The notes beneath the pieces are model-generated. The model searched no databases and was not told the origin of the DNA. It was given only the letters and a program-made list of their open reading frames with translations. Positions 17,829 to 25,946 of a stretch of 64,000 nucleotides of DNA are shown piece by piece; position 1 is the stretch's first letter; each line of letters opens with the position of its first letter. Location: assembly GCF_009299795.1 (NCBI RefSeq), contig NZ_VIGP01000003.1, positions 586,132-650,131 on the forward strand, given 5' to 3'. This DNA is from Brachybacterium subflavum (GTDB taxonomy: Bacteria > Actinomycetota > Actinomycetes > Actinomycetales > Dermabacteraceae). The position numbers and the translations under genes are program-made.

Positions 17829-18773
17829 TCAGGCGTCCTGGCGGGCGAGGTCGGCGGCGCCGATCATCCCGGCATGATTCCCGGTGCGGGCGACGGCGAA
17901 GCGGGCGAGGGGCCGGTGCCCGCGGGCGACGAGCTCGGACGCGTAGGACTCCCGCGCGGGGTCCAGCAGCAGGTCCCCCGCGCTGCCGACCCCGCCTCCG
18001 ACGACGAAGATCTCGGGATCGAGGACGGCGCTCAGGCTCGCCGCCCCGTAGCCCAGCCAGTGCCCGAGCTCGGACAGCAGCGCGACCGCCCCCTCGTCGC
18101 CCTCCTGGGCGGCATGGGTGACCATCGGACCGTCGATCGCGGACGCGTCCCCTCCCGCGCGCTCGAGCAGCGGGGCGTAGAGCGGCTCCGAGGAGACGGC
18201 GCGGGCCCGGGCGGCGCGCACGAGCGCCGTGCCCGAGGTGTACTGCTCGAGGCAGCCGCGGCGTCCGCAGCCGCACCACTGTCCCTCCGGCACGAGGTTC
18301 ATGTGCGCGACCTCGCCCGCGAAGCCGCCGCTGCCGCGCACCAGGCGGCCGTCGAGGACCAGCGCCCCGCCGAGCCCCGTGCCCACGGTGAGCATGAGCA
18401 TGTCGGAGGCCTCCTGGGCGGCTCCGAAGCGGAACTCCGCCCAGCCCGCGGCGTTGGCGTCGTTCTCGACGACGACGGGGAGGTCGATCCGCCCCTCGAT
18501 GTCGTCGGCGATCGCGGCGTCGCGCCAGGCCAGGTTCGCGGCGAACACGATCGTGCGGCGGTCGGCGCCCACGAAGCCGGCCGCGCCGATGCCGACGCCG
18601 GCGACCTCGTGGTCCGCGCTCAGCTCGCGCACCGCGTCCACGACCGCGGACTGGATGAGGTCCTGGTCCGTGGCCGGGGTGTCGCGGCGGGTGCTCGCGA
18701 CGATGCGTCCCTCCTCGTCCACGACGCCTGCGGCGATCTTGGTTCCGCCGATGTCGACGCCGATCGAGTGCAT
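17829..18773 (-). CDS. glk: ROK-family glucokinase
   Basis: A 314-residue sugar kinase of the ROK family. The phosphate-binding start is SIGVDIGGTKIAAGVVDEEG. The catalytic/sugar site includes VVENDANAAGWAEF and GTGLGGALVLDG. The zinc-binding ROK signature is CGCGRRGCLEQYTSG with all Cys present. There is no N-terminal DNA-binding domain, so it is an enzyme rather than a repressor. ATG at 18773 with AAGGGG upstream; longer upstream frames are artefacts. Divergent from the acyl-CoA ligase gene across a 250-bp region. Glucose phosphorylation is the most likely activity; other hexoses are possible. Confidence 0.9.
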   Translation of the reverse strand: MHSIGVDIGGTKIAAGVVDEEGRIVASTRRDTPATDQDLIQSAVVDAVRELSADHEVAGVGIGAAGFVGADRRTIVFAANLAWRDAAIADDIEGRIDLPVVVENDANAAGWAEFRFGAAQEASDMLMLTVGTGLGGALVLDGRLVRGSGGFAGEVAHMNLVPEGQWCGCGRRGCLEQYTSGTALVRAARARAVSSEPLYAPLLERAGGDASAIDGPMVTHAAQEGDEGAVALLSELGHWLGYGAASLSAVLDPEIFVVGGGVGSAGDLLLDPARESYASELVARGHRPLARFAVARTGNHAGMIGAADLARQDA

Positions 18774-18886
18774 GGGACCCCTTCCGGTCTGTGCGCCGTG
18801 CGCGAGGAGCGCGATGCGCATCATGGTTGCTGCGCGTGTCGTCGGGGCGCCGCGGGAAGCGGCCCCGCGCTCCGCCGCGCGCGCCC

Positions 18887-18913
18887 ATCGTACGGTCCCG
18901 TCTGCCGTAGGAT
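18887..18913. promoter_or_regulatory. Divergent -10 elements between the ROK kinase and acyl-CoA ligase genes
   Basis: Plus-strand TAGGAT at 18908-18913 could serve the ligase gene (about 100-nt leader). Minus-strand TACGAT at 18892-18887 could serve the kinase. They are 15 bp apart, so the two promoters would compete. No clear -35 boxes. Confidence 0.35.
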
Positions 18914-19023
18914 GCAGGCCAGACCAGGTCCCGAGAGCGCCGGCGACGCGGCCGATGCGCAGATGGGTCCGCCGACGAGAACGTCCGGGACCGCCCCACG
19001 GGGTCCCGATCGAAGGAGCCTCC

Positions 19024-20829
19024 GTGAAGCAGTACGGCACCCCGGCCAATCACCGCAGCCGCGAGGACGAGAACACCACGGATCTGCTGCTGGAGCGCCA
19101 CGCTCGCCACTCCGGCACCCCGATCTTCGAGCTGCGCGAGGGCGATGGGCCCTTCCGTCCGCTCTCCTCCACCGATTTCCTGCTGCAGGTGCAGGCACTG
19201 GCCAAGGGCTTCATCGCTGCGGGGGTGAAGCCGGGCGACGTCGTCGCGATCATGGCCCGCACGAGCTTCGACTGGGTGCTCGTGGATTGGGCGCTGTGGT
19301 TCTCCGGTGCCGTCTCCGTCGCGATCTACGAGACCTCCTCCCCCTCGCAGGTGCAGTGGATCGCGAGCGACTCCGGGGCGCGCTTCGCGGTCGTCGAGTC
19401 CTCCCGCCACCGCGAGGACCTCGAGTCGGTGCGGGGCGAGCTGCCGGACCTGGAGAAGATCTGGGTGATCGACGACGGCGACCTCACGACGATCGCCGAC
19501 GGCGGCTCGGGAGTCAGCGACGCGGACCTCGAGGAGCGCAGGACATCGCGGCGCCTGGCCGACGTCGCGACGCTCATCTACACCTCGGGCACGACGGGAC
19601 GTCCCAAGGGTGTCGAGCTCACGCACGGCAACTTCGTGGACACGGCGCGCAGCGCCGTCGACTTCCTGGGGGACGAGGTGCTGCCGTCGGCATCCCGAGC
19701 CCTCATGTTCCTCCCCCTCGCGCACGTCTTCGCGCGGCTCCTGCACGTCACCCAGACTCTCGCGGGGGCGACCACCGCCTTCACCCCGGACACCAAGAAC
19801 CTGCTGCCGGACCTCGCCGCCTTCCGGCCCACCTTCCTGCTGGCCGTGCCTCGGGTCTTCGAGAAGGTCTACAACGGCGCCGAGCAGAAGGCGATCACAG
19901 GGGGCAAGGGGAAGATCTTCGCCGCTGGCGCCGACACCGCGGTGGCCTATTCGAAGGCGCTGAGCGCGGGCCGGGTGCCTCTCGCACTGCGCGCGAAGCA
20001 CACGCTCTTCGACCTCGTGCTGTACCGGACGCTGCGGGGGGCCATGGGCGGACACGTGCGCTGGTCCGTCTCCGGCGGCGCACCGCTGGGCGACCGTCTC
20101 GCGCACTTCTTCCGCGGCATCGGCGTGACGATCCTCGAGGGGTACGGGCTCACCGAGACCACGGCGCCCGTGGCCGTGAACCTGCCCTGGGACGTCAAGC
20201 CGGGCACCGTCGGCCCGCCGCTGCCCGGAGGGACCGTCGCGATCGCCGACAACGGCGAGCTGCTCGTGAAGGGGGTCATGGTCTTCCGCGGCTACCACGG
20301 GAACCCCGAGGCGACCCGTGCCGCTTTCGAGGACGGCTGGTTCCGCACCGGCGACCTCGCCTCCCTGGACGACGACGGCTCGATCACGATCATCGGCCGC
20401 ACCAAGGAGCTGCTGGTCACCGCCGGCGGGAAGAACGTCTCCCCCGCCCCGCTCGAGGACGCACTGCGCGCGCATCCGCTCATCAGCCAGTGCATCGTCG
20501 TGGGCGACCAGAAGCCGTTCGTCGCCGCGATCCTCACGCTCGACGAGGAGATGCTGCCCACCTGGCTGAAGAACCAGGGCCTGCCCGAGATGACGATCGC
20601 CGAGGCCGCGAAGGACGACACCGTCCGCGCGGCTCTGCAGGAGGCGGTCGACGCCGCGAACACCTCGGTGTCCCGCGCCGAGTCGATCCGCGTCTTCGAG
20701 GTGATCGACACCGACTTCACCGAGGAGAACGGCTACCTCACCCCGTCCCTCAAGCTCAAGCGCAACGTCGTCACCAAGGACTACGCGGACCTCATCGAGA
20801 CCATCTACTCCCGCCCGAAGAAGAGCTGA
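19024..20829 (+). CDS. fadD15: Long-chain fatty acid-CoA ligase (AMP-forming)
   Basis: A 601-residue adenylate-forming enzyme that activates fatty acids through an acyl-AMP intermediate. Conserved blocks: ATP-binding loop LIYTSGTTGRPKGVELTHGN; FLPLAHVFARLLHV; GGAPLGDRLAHFF; adenine-binding EGYGLTETTAPVAVN; WFRTGDLASLDDDGSITIIG with the hinge Asp; and the catalytic-Lys region LLVTAGGKNVSPAPLED. The start is GTG at 19024 with GAAGGAG upstream. It shares the FadD15 branch features of a large loop after the P-loop (KITGGKGKIFAAG-like). The cytosolic face of the membrane is its probable site. Synteny with M. tuberculosis Rv2187 supports the symbol. Confidence 0.9.
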   Translation: MKQYGTPANHRSREDENTTDLLLERHARHSGTPIFELREGDGPFRPLSSTDFLLQVQALAKGFIAAGVKPGDVVAIMARTSFDWVLVDWALWFSGAVSVAIYETSSPSQVQWIASDSGARFAVVESSRHREDLESVRGELPDLEKIWVIDDGDLTTIADGGSGVSDADLEERRTSRRLADVATLIYTSGTTGRPKGVELTHGNFVDTARSAVDFLGDEVLPSASRALMFLPLAHVFARLLHVTQTLAGATTAFTPDTKNLLPDLAAFRPTFLLAVPRVFEKVYNGAEQKAITGGKGKIFAAGADTAVAYSKALSAGRVPLALRAKHTLFDLVLYRTLRGAMGGHVRWSVSGGAPLGDRLAHFFRGIGVTILEGYGLTETTAPVAVNLPWDVKPGTVGPPLPGGTVAIADNGELLVKGVMVFRGYHGNPEATRAAFEDGWFRTGDLASLDDDGSITIIGRTKELLVTAGGKNVSPAPLEDALRAHPLISQCIVVGDQKPFVAAILTLDEEMLPTWLKNQGLPEMTIAEAAKDDTVRAALQEAVDAANTSVSRAESIRVFEVIDTDFTEENGYLTPSLKLKRNVVTKDYADLIETIYSRPKKS

Positions 20830-20840
20830 GGCCAGGGATA

Positions 20841-20877
20841 CGTCGGCCGTCAGCCGTCGGCCGACGGCCTTCGGCCG
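20841..20877 (+). terminator. Terminator after the acyl-CoA ligase gene
   Basis: Nested inverted repeats. There is a 9-bp stem at 20841-20849/20858-20866, a 16-bp perfect palindrome at 20853-20868 and a further CGGCC/GGCCG stem. They start 12 bp after the stop. Confidence 0.65.
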
Positions 20878-20978
20878 CCGTCCGGTCCCGGCCACGGCCC
20901 GGAGCAGGTCGGGGCGCGGGCCCCGCACCCCGCCGCTCCCCTGACGGAGGCGCCGCCCCGGATGTCCGCCCCTCGTCC

Positions 20979-20993
20979 TAGTCTTCGACCATG
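20979..20993 (+). promoter_or_regulatory. -10 element of the exonuclease/GIY-YIG gene, probable leaderless start
   Basis: TAGTCT at 20979-20984 ends six bases before the ATG at 20991. No ribosome-binding site is visible, so a leaderless mRNA is likely. Confidence 0.5.
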
Positions 20994-22679
20994 ACCGCTC
21001 CCCTGCGCTCCGGCCGCCGCCGGCAGCTGAGCTTCGCCGATCTCGGCACTCCGCTCGAGGAGGCCGAGATGGTGGTCGTGGACCTCGAGACCACGGGCAC
21101 CGATCCGTCGCAGGACGCGATCACGGAGATCGGCGCGGTCAAGGTGCGCGGCGGGGAGGTGCTCGGCGAGTTCCGCAGCTTCGTGGACCCCCAGCGCCCG
21201 ATCCCCGCCTACATCGCCTCCCTCACCGGCATCTCGGACGCGACCGTGCGCGGGGCGCCGCGCATCGAGGCGGTGCTCCCGATGTTCCTGGACTTCGCGC
21301 ACGACGCGGTGCTGGTCGCCCACAACGCCCGCTTCGACGTCGGCTTCCTGCGCTCCCAGGCGGCTCGGCTCGAGATCACCTGGCCCTCCCCTCCCGTCCT
21401 GGACACCCTGGCCCTCGCTCGCAGCGTCTTCAAGCGCGACGAGGTGCGCGACCACAAGCTCGGCACTCTCGCCGCGCACGTGGGAGCCCAGGTGACGCCG
21501 GACCACAGGGCCCTGTCCGACGCGCGCGCCACGGTCGACGTGCTGCACGCGATCATCGCCCGACTGGGCGATCGCGGAGCGCGCACGGTCGAGGACCTCG
21601 CCTCGGCCCATCGGAAGGTCTCTCCCGCCCAGGCCCGCAAGCGCCACCTCGCCGACACCGTGCCGCCGGTGCCGGGCGTCTACCAGTTCGTCGACCGCGA
21701 GGGCGGTGTGCTGTACGTCGGCACCTCGCACGACCTCCGCTCGCGGGTGCGCACCTACTTCAGCGCCTCGGAGACCCGCCGCCGCGTCCTCGACGTGCTG
21801 CCGCGGCTCCACGAGATCCGCACCATCGAGTGCGCCTCCCGTCTGGAGGCGTCCGTGCGCGAGCTGCGGATCATCGCTCGCGAGCAGCCGCCCGCCAACC
21901 GCCAGGGCCTGAAGCCGGAGAAGGCGCTCTGGCTGCGCCTGGGCCCGGGGGCCGACGGTCTGCGCGCGGCCCGCATCGCACGGAGCGAGGACGACGGCTC
22001 GGCGCAGATCGGTCCGCTGCGCTCGCGCCATGACGTGGAGCCGCTGCGCGCCCTGCTCACGGACGCGGTGATGGGCCGCGGCGCCTCCCTCGAGGGCGCG
22101 GGCGGCTCCGGCGCGACCGGAGCGGGGCGTCGCCTGGATCCCGAGCCCCATGCACGGATCCGACGGGCGATGCTCGAGGACCCCGCACCGGTGATCCAGC
22201 ACGCCGCGGCGCGGATGCGCGCGCACGTCGGAGCGCATCGCTTCGAGGACGCCGCGAGGATCAAGGGGCAGGCCGAGGCCTTCCTCGCCGCTGCCCGGCG
22301 CGCCCAGCAGCTGCGCGCGCTCGCGGCCTGCCCGATGCTCGTCGCCGCGCGACCCGCCGAGGCGCGCCGCCATCCCGCCGGCGCATGGGAGCTGCTGGCG
22401 GTGCGCGCGGGTCGCCATGCGGGCACCGCGATCGTGCCCCGCGGGGCGGATCCGGTGCCGGTTGCGCGCGAGCTCGCGCGGCGCGGCGCCGGGATCCCCC
22501 TCGACGAGCTCCCTTCGGGGCCGCTGTGCCACGGCCATCATCAGGAGTCCGAGCTGCTGCTCCACTGGCTCGAGGGCGAGGGGATGCGCATCGTCGCCGT
22601 CGAGGGGACCTGGGCGGTGCCCCTGCGCGCCCGGTTCGATCCGCAGACGCTGCAGGCGGCCTTCACGACCGCCGACTAG
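20991..22679 (+). CDS. DEDD exonuclease fused to GIY-YIG (UvrC-like) endonuclease
   Basis: A 562-residue two-enzyme fusion. Residues about 20-200 form a DnaQ/epsilon-type 3'-5' exonuclease: ExoI VVVDLETTGTDPSQ, ExoII LVAHNARFDVGFLRSQ, ExoIII PDHRALSDARATVDVL, so it is DEDDh with all acidic residues and the His. Residues about 220-310 form a GIY-YIG nuclease of the UvrC/Cho type (VPGVYQFVDREGGVLYVGTS). Around 395-435 a UVR-like helical hairpin is visible (HRFEDAARIKGQAEAFLAAA). The C-terminal part is unassigned. M. tuberculosis Rv2191 has this architecture. A role in DNA repair incision plus trimming is inferred. The small RAM-domain gene follows 49 bp later. Confidence 0.88.
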   Translation: MTAPLRSGRRRQLSFADLGTPLEEAEMVVVDLETTGTDPSQDAITEIGAVKVRGGEVLGEFRSFVDPQRPIPAYIASLTGISDATVRGAPRIEAVLPMFLDFAHDAVLVAHNARFDVGFLRSQAARLEITWPSPPVLDTLALARSVFKRDEVRDHKLGTLAAHVGAQVTPDHRALSDARATVDVLHAIIARLGDRGARTVEDLASAHRKVSPAQARKRHLADTVPPVPGVYQFVDREGGVLYVGTSHDLRSRVRTYFSASETRRRVLDVLPRLHEIRTIECASRLEASVRELRIIAREQPPANRQGLKPEKALWLRLGPGADGLRAARIARSEDDGSAQIGPLRSRHDVEPLRALLTDAVMGRGASLEGAGGSGATGAGRRLDPEPHARIRRAMLEDPAPVIQHAAARMRAHVGAHRFEDAARIKGQAEAFLAAARRAQQLRALAACPMLVAARPAEARRHPAGAWELLAVRAGRHAGTAIVPRGADPVPVARELARRGAGIPLDELPSGPLCHGHHQESELLLHWLEGEGMRIVAVEGTWAVPLRARFDPQTLQAAFTTAD

Positions 22680-22728
22680 GCTGGGCACGCACCCGTGCAG
22701 AGACCCGGCCGACACCCTGGAGGACAGC

Positions 22729-23010
22729 ATGATCACCGCGATCGTCTCGATCATCGCCCGCAGCGACCGCATCCCAGAGGCCGCCCAGGAGATCACCGCC
22801 GTCCCCGGCGTCGACCACGTCTACTCGGTCACGGGCGACGTGGATCTCATCGCGATCGTGCGCGTGCGCGAGCACGAGGACCTCGCCGGCGTCATCGCCG
22901 ACCGCATCAGCAAGATCGACGGCGTCGTGGACACCTCCACGAACATCGCCTTCCGCACCTACTCCAGCCAGGACCTCGAGGTCGCCTTCGACCTCGGCTC
23001 CGACGGCTGA
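22729..23010 (+). CDS. Stand-alone Lrp/AsnC ligand-binding (RAM) domain protein
   Basis: 93 residues consisting only of the Lrp/AsnC effector-binding fold: ITAIVSIIARSDRIPEAAQ, then VPGVDHVYSVTGDVDLIAIV, then DGVVDTSTNIAFRTY. The DNA-binding domain of full Lrp proteins is absent. Such small proteins form dimers or higher rings and may bind amino acids or interact with full-length Lrp proteins. ATG at 22729, with GGAGG at good spacing. It follows the exonuclease gene on the same strand and converges on trpD, with 34 bp between stops and no obvious terminator. A link to tryptophan or amino-acid sensing is only suggested by position. Confidence 0.85.
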   Translation: MITAIVSIIARSDRIPEAAQEITAVPGVDHVYSVTGDVDLIAIVRVREHEDLAGVIADRISKIDGVVDTSTNIAFRTYSSQDLEVAFDLGSDG

Positions 23011-23044
23011 GGCCGCCCGCCGCCGGTCTGCGTCCCGAGCTGCG

Positions 23045-24145
23045 CTACCGCTTCTCGCCGACCAGGCGCTGCGTGGTCTGCGCCCAGGCCTCGAGCAGTC
23101 GGGCAGGAGCTCCGGAGTCGAGCACGGCGCTGGCCTCCTCGAAGGCCCGTCCGAAGCGGTCCTCGAAGGTCGCGTGCTCACCCGCGGTCGCGGATCCCGC
23201 GCCAATGCCGTCGTGCGCGAGCAGTCCGGCGGCGGCGTTGAGGAGCACCGCGTCCCGCACGGCTGCAGTCCCCTCCCCCGCGTAGAGGTCGCGAGCCACC
23301 TGAGCGTTCTCCTCGGCGGAGCCGCCGCGCAGGGCCTCGGCCCCATGACGGGGGATGCCGAGCAGCGCCTCCGGATCCAGCACGTGCTCGTGAACGCCCC
23401 CGCCTCGCACCTCCCAGACGTCCGAGGGCGCCCCCACGGTCAGCTCGTCGAGGCCGTCCTGGCCGCGGAACACCAGTGCGCTCGTGCCGCGCCCTGCGAA
23501 GACCCCGGCCACGACCGGCGCCATCACGGAGCTCGCGACGCCGACCGCGCTCGCCAGGGGCTTCCCGGGGTTCGTGATCGGGCCGAGCACGTTGAACACC
23601 GTCGGGATGCCGAGTCCCTTGCGCGCCTCCGCACCGAACCGCATCGAGGGGTGGAAGACCTGCGCGAAGAGGAACGCGATCCCGAGCTCGTCGAGCAGCT
23701 GCGCGGAGCGCTCGGCCGGCAGGTCGAGCCGGACGCCGAGGGCGTCGAGCACGTCGGCCGATCCCGATCGGGAGGTCGAGGCGCGGTTGCCGTGCTTGAC
23801 CACGCGCCGCCCGCTCGCGGCGATGATCACGGAGGCCATCGTGGAGATGTTCACCGTATGGGCGAGGTCCCCTCCGGTGCCGACGATGTCGACCGCCCGA
23901 CGGTCCACGTCGAGCTCCCGCGCGTGCGCGACCATCGTGTCCGCCAGCGCCCCGAGCTCGACGCTCGTCACGCCCTTCGACTCGAGCGCGACCAGGAAGC
24001 CGGCGAGCTGGACCGCGGACGCGTTGCCGGACATGACCTCGTCCATCGCCCAGGCCGCCTGCGCGGCGTCGAGATCCTCGTGGCGGACCAGTCGGGCGGT
24101 CAGGGACGCCCAGGTCGGGGAGGGCGCGGATGCGGTGGCGGACAT
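23045..24145 (-). CDS. trpD: Anthranilate phosphoribosyltransferase
   Basis: Second step of tryptophan synthesis, joining anthranilate to PRPP. 366 residues. The PRPP loop is DIVGTGGDLAHTVNIST. The anthranilate/PRPP site is VVKHGNRASTSRSGSADVLDALG. The region FLFAQVFHPSMRFGAEARKGLGIPTVFNVLGPITNP is the family's most conserved stretch. The helical N-terminal domain (DLDAAQAAWAMDEVMSG) is present. ATG at 24145. The other trp genes are not in the window. It lies between the RAM-domain protein and the divergent cytochrome oxidase gene ctaE, exactly as in M. tuberculosis (Rv2192c/Rv2193). Confidence 0.96.
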   Translation of the reverse strand: MSATASAPSPTWASLTARLVRHEDLDAAQAAWAMDEVMSGNASAVQLAGFLVALESKGVTSVELGALADTMVAHARELDVDRRAVDIVGTGGDLAHTVNISTMASVIIAASGRRVVKHGNRASTSRSGSADVLDALGVRLDLPAERSAQLLDELGIAFLFAQVFHPSMRFGAEARKGLGIPTVFNVLGPITNPGKPLASAVGVASSVMAPVVAGVFAGRGTSALVFRGQDGLDELTVGAPSDVWEVRGGGVHEHVLDPEALLGIPRHGAEALRGGSAEENAQVARDLYAGEGTAAVRDAVLLNAAAGLLAHDGIGAGSATAGEHATFEDRFGRAFEEASAVLDSGAPARLLEAWAQTTQRLVGEKR

Positions 24146-24226
24146 GTGCCGATCATCCCATCCCGGGCGCGCTCGTGCGCATGCGCCCGGATGTCAGGAT
24201 CCCCAGCTGAGAGGCCCTCGCCACAG

Positions 24227-24363
24227 AGCGTGTCCAGGTTCGTGACAGCGTGTCGTGAGGGTTATGCTGGCGGGGTCCGTCAGGGCCTCGCGCCCCAGCG
24301 GTTCCCCAGGTCGGCCGTGTACCCGGGGCATCGAATCTGACGACACGGCATAATGGTGACGTG
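24227..24363 (+). promoter_or_regulatory. Two candidate promoters for ctaE-qcrCAB
   Basis: Upstream promoter: TTCGTG at 24239-24244, 18-bp spacer, TATGCT at 24263-24268. Downstream: CATAAT at 24349-24354 ends six bases before the GTG at 24361, the geometry of a leaderless start. The octamer AGCGTGTC is repeated at 24227-24234 and 24247-24254, 20 bp apart (two helical turns). The second copy is part of a GACA-GCG-TGTC palindrome. It is a possible activator or repressor site. Confidence 0.5.
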
Positions 24364-25077
24364 ACTACTGCGACTCTGCCCCAGCGCACAGGCCCTGCCC
24401 CCGCAGTCGGCCGCCCGAACTCCACGCAGATCGGCACGCTCGTCTGGCTCTCCAGCGAGCTGATGTTCTTCGCCGGCCTCTTCGCGATGTACTTCACTCT
24501 GCACGCGATGGTCCCGGAGACGTTCGTCGCGGGCGAGGAGCACTTCACCCACGACTTCGCGATCGCCAACACGATCATCCTGGTGCTGAGCTCCGTGACC
24601 TGCCAGATCGGCGTCATGGCCGCCGAGGGCGTGCTGCCGTGGGCCAAGGGCGAGTCCCGCAAGGGGCGCACCGGCTCGATCTTCAACATCGCCGGGTGGG
24701 GCGTCATCGAGTGGTACACCCTGACCTTCCTCATGGGCGCGATCTTCGTATCCGGGCAGGCCTTCGAGTACACCGAGCTGGCCGAGGCCGGCGTCTCCCT
24801 CAGCAGCTCGCCCTTCGGCTCCGTCTTCTACCTCGCCACCGGCTTCCACGGCCTCCACGTGATCGGCGGCCTCATCGCGTTCCTGTTCGTCCTCGCCCGG
24901 GCGTTCTCCGCGAACGAGTTCACCCAGCACGAGAAGATCAGCGCCATCTGCATCTCCTACTACTGGCACTTCGTGGACGTGGTCTGGATCGGACTGTTCT
25001 TCGTCGTGTACCTGATGGACCCGCTGCTCAACGGCACGGTCCCGTGGAACTTCGAGTTCTTCTCCTCCCTCTTCTGA
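24361..25077 (+). CDS. ctaE: Cytochrome c oxidase subunit III
   Basis: Subunit III of the aa3-type oxidase in the cytoplasmic membrane. 238 residues with five hydrophobic spans, the actinobacterial form. Clear blocks are [40 protein letters not shown] (conserved His) and [20 protein letters not shown] (conserved HFVDxVW). The start is GTG at 24361 directly after a -10 element. It heads the operon ctaE-qcrC-qcrA-qcrB. A GC hairpin at 25084-25106 separates it from qcrC and could partly terminate transcription, so oxidase and bc1 amounts might be set separately. Confidence 0.96.
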   Translation: MTTATLPQRTGPAPAVGRPNSTQIGTLVWLSSELMFFAGLFAMYFTLHAMVPETFVAGEEHFTHDFAIANTIILVLSSVTCQIGVMAAEGVLPWAKGESRKGRTGSIFNIAGWGVIEWYTLTFLMGAIFVSGQAFEYTELAEAGVSLSSSPFGSVFYLATGFHGLHVIGGLIAFLFVLARAFSANEFTQHEKISAICISYYWHFVDVVWIGLFFVVYLMDPLLNGTVPWNFEFFSSLF

Positions 25078-25083
25078 TCCTCC

Positions 25084-25106
25084 GGATCCCCCGGCCCCGG
25101 GGGTCC
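25084..25106 (+). terminator. Intercistronic hairpin between ctaE and qcrC
   Basis: An 8-bp stem (one G-T pair) with a 7-nt loop, 6 bp after the ctaE stop and 40 bp before the qcrC start. It is weaker than the true terminators here, so it is probably an attenuator or an RNA-processing or stability element. Confidence 0.35.
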
Positions 25107-25145
25107 CTTCCCGCCCGCCCCGCACACCGAAACGAGGTCCTCATC

Positions 25146-25946
25146 GTGAAGGCACTCGCAGCGCGTCGACACCATCCGCTGGCGTTCGTCGCGATCCTGC
25201 TGCTCGCGCTCGTCGCGACCGGCGGCCTGTACGCCGCGTTCCAGCCGCGCAGCGCCCAGGCCGAGTCGTACACCCAGGACGACGTCGACAAAGGCGAAGA
25301 TCTGTTCCTGGCCAACTGCGCCAGCTGCCACGGCACCAACGCGCAGGGCATGCAGGACGACTCGGGCAACACGCTCGGCCCGTCGCTGATCGGCGTCGGC
25401 GCCGCCGCGGTCGACTTCCAGGTCGGCACCGGCCGCATGCCGATGCAGAACTCCGGTGCGCAGGCATGGCGCAAGCCCCCGCAGATGAACGACGAGCAGA
25501 CTCGTCAGCTCGCGGCCTACGTCGCCTCCCTCGGCCCCGGCCCGTCGGTCCCCGACGAGGAGGCTCTCGACTCGAAGGACGCCGACCTCGAGAACGGCGG
25601 CAACATCTTCCGCGTGAACTGCGCCATGTGCCACAACGCGGCCGGCGCCGGCGGCGCCCTGACCCGCGGCAAGTTCGCGCCGTCGCTCAGCGGCGTCGAG
25701 TCGAAGCACATCTACGAGGCCATGGAGACCGGCCCGCAGAACATGCCCGTCTTCAACGACGACAACATCTCCGCCTCCGACAAGCGCGACGTCGTCGCCT
25801 ACCTCAAGGCACTCGATGAGCAGGGCTCCCCCGGCGGCATCTCGCTGGGCTCCTTCGGTCCCGTGACCGAGGGCCTGTACGCCTGGACCATCGTGCTCTC
25901 CCTCCTCGTCGGCTGCGCCGTGTGGCTGGGGGCGAAGGCGAAGTGA
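25146..25946 (+). CDS. qcrC: Diheme cytochrome c subunit of the bc1 complex
   Basis: A membrane-anchored diheme cytochrome c (266 residues) that replaces the soluble cytochrome c between bc1 and aa3 in Actinobacteria. An N-terminal span (PLAFVAILLLALVATGGLYAA) and a C-terminal anchor (YAWTIVLSLLVGCAVWLGAK) flank two heme domains. The CXXCH sites are CASCH and CAMCH, with Met ligand candidates in GRMPMQN and QNMPVFN. The start is GTG at 25146. The stop overlaps the GTG of qcrA (GTGA), showing tight coupling. Length and topology match the QcrC family. Confidence 0.96.
   Translation: MKALAARRHHPLAFVAILLLALVATGGLYAAFQPRSAQAESYTQDDVDKGEDLFLANCASCHGTNAQGMQDDSGNTLGPSLIGVGAAAVDFQVGTGRMPMQNSGAQAWRKPPQMNDEQTRQLAAYVASLGPGPSVPDEEALDSKDADLENGGNIFRVNCAMCHNAAGAGGALTRGKFAPSLSGVESKHIYEAMETGPQNMPVFNDDNISASDKRDVVAYLKALDEQGSPGGISLGSFGPVTEGLYAWTIVLSLLVGCAVWLGAKAK

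Noticed and set aside
17131..20928. A minus-strand open frame of over 1,200 codons across the esterase, ROK kinase and acyl-CoA ligase genes
   Set aside because: It is an antisense shadow produced by high GC; its protein is Arg/Gly/His-rich without domains, and the real genes in other frames have clear motifs.
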